A stretch of DNA of 64,000 bases, from NCBI RefSeq assembly GCF_030253575.1, contig NC_080557.1, forward strand, positions 17,805,501 through 17,869,500. Reading direction: 5' to 3'. The stretch comes from Rhododendron vialii (lineage: Eukaryota; Streptophyta; Magnoliopsida; Ericales; Ericaceae). How positions within the stretch are numbered: the first letter of the stretch is position 1; each line of letters starts with the position of its first letter. The position numbers and the translations under genes are program-made. The notes under the pieces were generated by a model, which saw nothing but the letters and a program-made list of their open reading frames with translations, ran no database searches and was not told the origin of the DNA. Positions 59,149 to 64,000 of the stretch are shown piece after piece.

Positions 59149-61262
59149 TCAAAATATAAACTTCGACTTGGCTGGAATACGAAGGCAGATGTAATTCACT
59201 TTGTTGAATGGGATGTAGTTCACTTGTTGAATTGAATTATCCATGGAGTTCAAATTATTTACTAGAGTTCTTTTCAACTTAATGGCCATTTCAAGAGCAA
59301 TTCTTGGCCTTTTGTTAGACCTTTCAGAAGCTCTCTCTTTAACTTTCAACCCTTTAGCTCTTTTCTCAATTGCTTCACCAAGAGTAGCTTCATTATCCAG
59401 AGATGCACTATTATTGGCATACGAGATCCCATGAAAATTTTCTTCGGTTAAACTTGCATCCACTTCTCCTACAATATTTTTAAGACAATCCAAAGCAATA
59501 TTGTAAGCTTCCTCCATTTCAACAGCTTTTGTAGCCAATTGGGTACACAAGCGGCACAACACTTTGTATCGTCTTTCCATCATTGCCTTCAGATCTTCTA
59601 TCAAAGCTGTATATGCACAAGTAACTGTACTCCCTAATTTTGTATACTTTGTCCACTTTTTCGATATGTAATTCTCCAGAATGCTCATAATGTTGTTTGA
59701 GGAAAGAACTTTAAGTACATGTGAACATAATAATCCTACAAACTCGAATTTCTTATAGCTACACATCACCATATCTGTTAATGAGTTGTATGTAACAAAA
59801 TTGTATTGATCTTTGCCAAAATGACTGATATCATATTCAGTTACTCTTCCACTCTCACCGGTTCAAATTGCAATCATGAGCCTTGCTTAGCTCCCCCTGA
59901 AACAATACAAACATATCATGGGTGTACATACTTGTTGCATGCTTCAAAATTTCAACTAGAAAGGATAAAGATGGAGTACTTTGAGTTGCTCTAAAATGAG
60001 CTTTTGATTCTTCATAGCGGCGATCATCGACTAACCTTTGAAAATGTTGGAAAAACTGCAACAAATCATGGTTGTAGTTGACCTATTTTTAAGCACACTG
60101 TTCATGCTCCTACTGCGTTGGGTGGTAGTCATATCAGCACAAAAAGTCTGTCTCCCATAAACCAATGCTCGTTTCTCCTTTATGTTAAACATTCTCTTCA
60201 ACCAATCATTATCTTGGAGAATATACCTTTCAAGCTTCGCATTCCAAGCACTGATAAAATCATCTTCATTTTCATAATCGAATATGCATTCACTGAAATT
60301 TGTTGGAAATCTTTGAATCTTGCAAATGCACCATTAAGTTTTGCAGCTGCATTTTGGTAAATGTGCCAGATATGCAAGTGATGAATTATTCCTAGCCACT
60401 GAGCAGCTAATGCTTTTGCCATTACTATATCCTGATATGTAAGTATAGTTTTGGGTGTCTTTCCACCCATAGCCTTGGCAAAAGTATCAAACAACCACAT
60501 AAAAGAATCAGTAGACTCTGCATACAATAATGCAGTGCCAAAAAACAGCGGTTTGCTTATCATGGTTCCTGCCAATGAACATCGCAAAAGACCGGCCATC
60601 TTTGTTCTTCCTATACGTCGTATCAAAACATAGATATCCCCAAAGTGAGTATAATCTGCCATCATCTTCGCATCAGCCCAAAAAATATTGGTTACAAATC
60701 ATCCTCATATGCTTGAATGGCATAGAAGAAATTAGGGTCTTCTAGTACTCCAAAACACTACCTATATCGCCTATCTTTATTTGCACAGTTTGCTTGAAAC
60801 ACAAGTAATTTTTATTATCTCGAAGAATAAACCCAAGATTCTCTCGCTCACCAACTTGTCTAGCCATAAAATGAACTAATGCCTTATGAGCTATCCCACA
60901 ATCATTTGCATATCTATTTCAACTACTTGGGCAAAACAAAACTTTCTATGAGACTTGTGTAAGTGAGTCTTACTTGGAGTAATAACTGTATGATTATGCA
61001 CGAGATTAAACTCAGCAACATAAAATTATGTGGTTTGTCGACAATATTTAACTTTCATTCATGCCACACAACCGAATCTCGTCTCAGGGCAGTGAGATTT
61101 TACAGTACTATCTCGTTTATCTTTCCCCCTGTTTACCTTCTTAAGAGTAGCGAAATGTCCGATTTACTAACCTCTCACTCTTATCTTTATACTTTTTACT
61201 TCTACGAACACTAAAACCAACTTCGTATGTGTAGTCATTATAAAATTCATAAGTTGCCACTT
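59149..61262 (-). pseudogene. FAR1-RELATED SEQUENCE (FRS) type transcription factor, degenerate
   Basis: On the minus strand the family order is kept but broken across frames. The FAR1 DNA-binding part (YEFYNDYTYEVGFSVRRSK at about 61250; GKDKRDSTVKSH then RFGCVA followed by TGA at about 61060) comes first. Then FNLVHNH-like and PSKTHLHKSHRK blocks precede the MULE-transposase-like domain (MMADYTHFGD, FDTTYRKNKDGR, FGTALLYAESTDSFMWLFDT, WHIYQNAAAKLNGAFARFKD). The C-terminal part (QFFQHFQRLVDDRRYEE) and SWIM finger (CSYKKFEFVGLLCSHVLKVL) end at about 59149. A one-base indel near 60613 and an extra T in the T-run near 60545 shift the frame, with other stops between. FRS proteins are domesticated MULE transposases that act as transcription factors. 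This copy cannot make one. Confidence 0.85.
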
Positions 61263-61769
61263 TAATGCCCTGATTTTTCAAATATACTCGGAGGCATTAA
61301 ATATTAATATAAGGAAAAATCTGCTTTATTAATGACTAAAACCGATAATTCAACGTAAGAAATTGTTTATTGCAACCGAATGTGGAAATACTAAATTTGA
61401 CTGTGGTCTTTAATCTGACAAAACTCAGAGCTGACTCCTAAGCTTAATACGGATTCCAAGCATACTCTGGCTCAGTCTCCATCTCCGGATAGTACTGCCC
61501 TCTTTTAAAGTCCTGTGTTTCCTTCTGGTTTTTTGCAAAATCTGACACGGATGCCAGATAATCCATGCCTGAGTGAAACAATTCACCCCGTAGTATAATC
61601 CGACCCAACTACCCCTCTTACTTTTCAGCTAGCATGTAACAATATATTATCAATGCAAAAAAATAAAATAGAAATAATACGCATAAACCTTTTCATTACT
61701 GTCCAATAGCCTAATAACAAAATAAAGCTTATTATACTTGGACCATAACTAGGGTTCGCCTATCTTAAT
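61263..61769. other. Unassigned sequence between FRS remnant and minisatellite
   Basis: AT-rich, possibly internal sequence of a retroelement. The only notable open frame is the 40-codon one on the minus strand at 61444-61566, listed separately. Confidence 0.35.
61444..61566 (-). CDS. Unrecognised short open frame (40 aa), possible ORF tail
   Basis: The frame reads MDYLASVSDFAKNQKETQDF then RGQYYPEMETEPEYAWNPY and a TAA. It stays open about 15 codons upstream of the ATG (GELFHSG). Its composition is protein-like rather than random, but I do not recognise it. It may be the last exon or C-terminal fragment of a gene or retroelement ORF. Confidence 0.2.
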   Translation of the reverse strand: MDYLASVSDFAKNQKETQDFKRGQYYPEMETEPEYAWNPY

Positions 61770-62334
61770 CACCACATCAAGATCACCACTGGACTCTCGT
61801 TAGTTCTATCATCACAAAACATCACTGGACCACCCGCCAGGTTTTATCATCACAAAATAACACAGGACCACCCGCTAAGTTTTATCAACACAAAACATCA
61901 CTAGACCACCCACCAGGTTCTATCATCACAGAATATCACTGGACCACCTGCCAGGTTTTATCATCACAGAATATCATTGGACCACCTGCCAGGTTTTATC
62001 ATCACAAAATAACGTTGCACCACCTGCCAGATTTTATCAACACAAAATATCATTGGACCACCCGCCAGGTTTAATCATCACAAAATAACACTGGACCACC
62101 CGCCAGGTTTTATCATCAGAAAATAACATTGGACCACCCGCCAGGTTTTATCAACACAAAACATCACTGGACAACTTACCAGGTTTTATCATCACAAAAT
62201 ATCATTGGACTATCTGCTAGGTTTTATCATCGCAAAACATCACTGACTATCTGCCGGGTTTTATCAACACAAAACATCTTTGGACTACCTGCCAGGTTTT
62301 AAGTCATCACATTACTGGACTACCCGCCAGTTTC
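61770..62334. repeat. 38-bp minisatellite, about 14 copies
   Basis: The unit consists of CTGGACCACCCGCCAGG followed by TTTTATCATCACAAAACATCA-like sequence. The GGAC core recurs at 61827, 61865, 61903, 61941 and 61979 at exact 38-bp steps. Copies vary by substitutions, and the first and last are degraded. No spacers separate units, so it is not a CRISPR-like array. Confidence 0.92.
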
Positions 62335-62569
62335 AAATCACTTTACACAATCTGCCTGCAGGCAATCTCTAACATTATAAAACTTTCCAATATTACCTAA
62401 CACCGTCTAAGTGAATTCTATTCGCATACCACCCCATATTTCTAGGGCCCAATCCAACATATAAGTCAAGAATCGAAAACATACACAAATAATCACAATT
62501 CTAATTGAAATAAATAATAATCGTAGAAATCACGTACCTTTTTATGAATGAGTCGTACCTTTTTAGGAG
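62335..62569. other. Short AT-rich gap
   Basis: Nothing recognised between the minisatellite and the LTR start. Confidence 0.4.
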
Positions 62570-62725
62570 TGTAAAGAGTCTAATAAAAATTATTTGGACA
62601 TTAATAATATGGTTTATAAGGTCGCAAAGTTATTTCAATTGAAAACTTTGTAAAATAAATAATAAATAGATAATTAAACAAATATCATGGGGGAGATATT
62701 TCTCCACATTCTTATCTCTTGTATG

Positions 62726-62766
<41 letters not shown>

Positions 62767-64000
62767 GGCAAGAAGAGAGAGGAAAGACTAGGGGTGAATT
62801 CTCTTAGATTGGTCTATAGTTTAAGGAGGTAACTAATTTATTCTTGATTTTCTCTTGAATTCTATGTTTTTGATAGCTCTTAATCTTTACTAGTTTGGGG
62901 TTGATTTGGCTGTGATTTGAGTTATTGGAGATGGGTTTTGGATGATTTTCTTGGGTCTTGAGGCTGCTATTCAAACCCAAAAATTTTGCAAAAACAGGGT
63001 CTCGATTTTTAGGGGTTTTCGCCTTCTTAAACTCATAATTGAATCTTCGTTCCTTCTTATGAAATAAAGTAAACTAGAGGCTTGTTTATTCGCCACTGGA
63101 ATCATTTGAAATCGATAAGAATTTAATTTATAGTGACTTTTAGAATATTGCTATGCAATTTGGAAATCTGGGTAGCATACAGAGCTAAGTCTTTCATCAA
63201 ATTTTTTATAGTTAAGTGATCCTCCTGATTATGGATCCTTATGAGTTTGAAAGATTGATAAGTTGATAATTTTTTGTCATTGAAATTACTAAAAAGTATT
63301 AAGTATTCAATTTTTAATGAATTTTTGATCACTAACTGTTCTGTTAGATTTTGTATTTGCGGCACCGACACGTCTTGGGAAAAACAATCATATCTTTTAG
63401 CTCGGATATCGGGTTTGCGCACCGATTTTTTATTTGAAAACTAGACTCATATATCTTTCTGAATATGTAGGGTTTGTACCCAATTTTTTCATAGGCAAAA
63501 TCAGTTTTGCGTGCAAAGTTGACTGATCTGTAGAATTTGTGATTTTGGGTACAGCTAGTTGTGTAATATTGAACTAGTATATCTTTGTCATCCGGACTCC
63601 ATTTATGGCAACCTTTATATCAAAATTTATATATCGGAAGTGTACTTTCTAACGGCGGTGGTTTCATGAACTAGTTTTAAACCTATTAAATGTTATGATC
63701 ATTCTAAGAAAGATTGATTGTGGAATATGTTATCTTTTTGGAGAATTGAGTGGCTTTTGAGTTTTACACTTATTGTGGAACACTTATAGGTATTGATTTG
63801 GAAATATTTATATCCGTTAGACATTGTTTAGCTTCTTGTTAGCTTTATAATCTTGTGCCGAGTATTCATTGGATTCTTAACTAATATGAGTTAACTTGTG
63901 GCTAGGTAAATAGCCGGTCATTTGGCAAGTGCCGAAACCTTAGTTTGGCATACTTCAGTCGACACAAAGGTGAGTGTGTTTGATATGGTTATGTTCAATA
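62570..64000 (+). mobile_element. LTR 3, same family as solo LTR 2, cut by the window edge
   Basis: It probably starts TGTAAAGAGTCTAATAAAA at 62570. From about 63017 (CGCCTTCTTAAACTCATAAT) it runs parallel to LTR 2 from about 10012: TTCCTTC..A.GAAATA.AGTA, GCCRCTGGAATCA, TTTTAGAATA.TG then GCAATYTG. A (GA)n tract lies at 62730-62764. Whether it is solo or part of a full element cannot be seen. Confidence 0.65.
62730..62764 (+). repeat. GA microsatellite
   Basis: Uninterrupted (AG)n of about 34 bases inside LTR 3. Confidence 0.95.

Noticed and set aside
61770-62334. CRISPR-like array
   Set aside because: Units are contiguous without unique spacers and the window is plant nuclear DNA.

Overview
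This is a plant nuclear window, most likely from a eudicot. It has GT-AG split genes with long repeat-filled introns, many CT/GA microsatellites, LTR retrotransposons, TRIMs, MITEs and LINE tails. I cannot name the species. Three genes look intact and each could be spliced by eye into one open frame: a PHD-finger/Tudor-like chromatin protein (+, 13 exons, 889 aa, 14704-31262), a TAB2/ATAB2-type chloroplast RNA-binding protein (-, 5 exons, 400 aa, 33854-39603) and ALG14, the ER membrane subunit of the UDP-GlcNAc transferase (-, 5 exons, 234 aa, 43787-47029). From memory, Arabidopsis also has the PHD and ATAB2 genes side by side (AT3G08020/AT3G08010), so this may be old microsynteny.

Left part (1-14.6 kb): AT-rich sequence with small foldback elements, then a direct tandem duplication of about 2.9 kb. 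Each unit has a TATA box and a small unrecognised gene for a proline-rich secreted or membrane protein (115 aa at 7220-7567; 108 aa at 12311-12637). Unit A was later hit by two solo LTRs with perfect 5-bp target duplications. One of them (4805-7201) lies between the TATA box and the start codon, so gene A is cut off from its promoter while gene B is not.

Middle (14.7-48.8 kb): the three host genes. Their introns carry three TRIM copies with a tRNA-iMet primer site on the minus strand, an 840-bp hAT-like element with a perfect 8-bp target duplication and a nested RTE-type LINE tail, more LINE tails, and a 121-bp tandem duplication that copies the 3' end and 5' splice site of TAB2 exon 2. A 199-bp tandem duplication lies upstream of ALG14.

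Right part (48.8-64 kb): a graveyard. It holds a GRF zinc-finger pseudogene with a MITE in its intron, a PIF/Harbinger transposase pseudogene, an Ogre/Tat-like LTR with its primer site, an RPL15 gene that stops after exon 2 next to that LTR, a FAR1/FRS pseudogene, a 38-bp minisatellite, and the start of an LTR related to the second solo LTR. All four in-frame stops in the GRF and Harbinger pseudogenes are TAG, each explainable as CAG to TAG, as expected from deamination of methylated CHG sites in silenced DNA. The best candidates for something undescribed are the duplicated small membrane-protein genes and the LTR studded with the palindrome TCGCGCGA.
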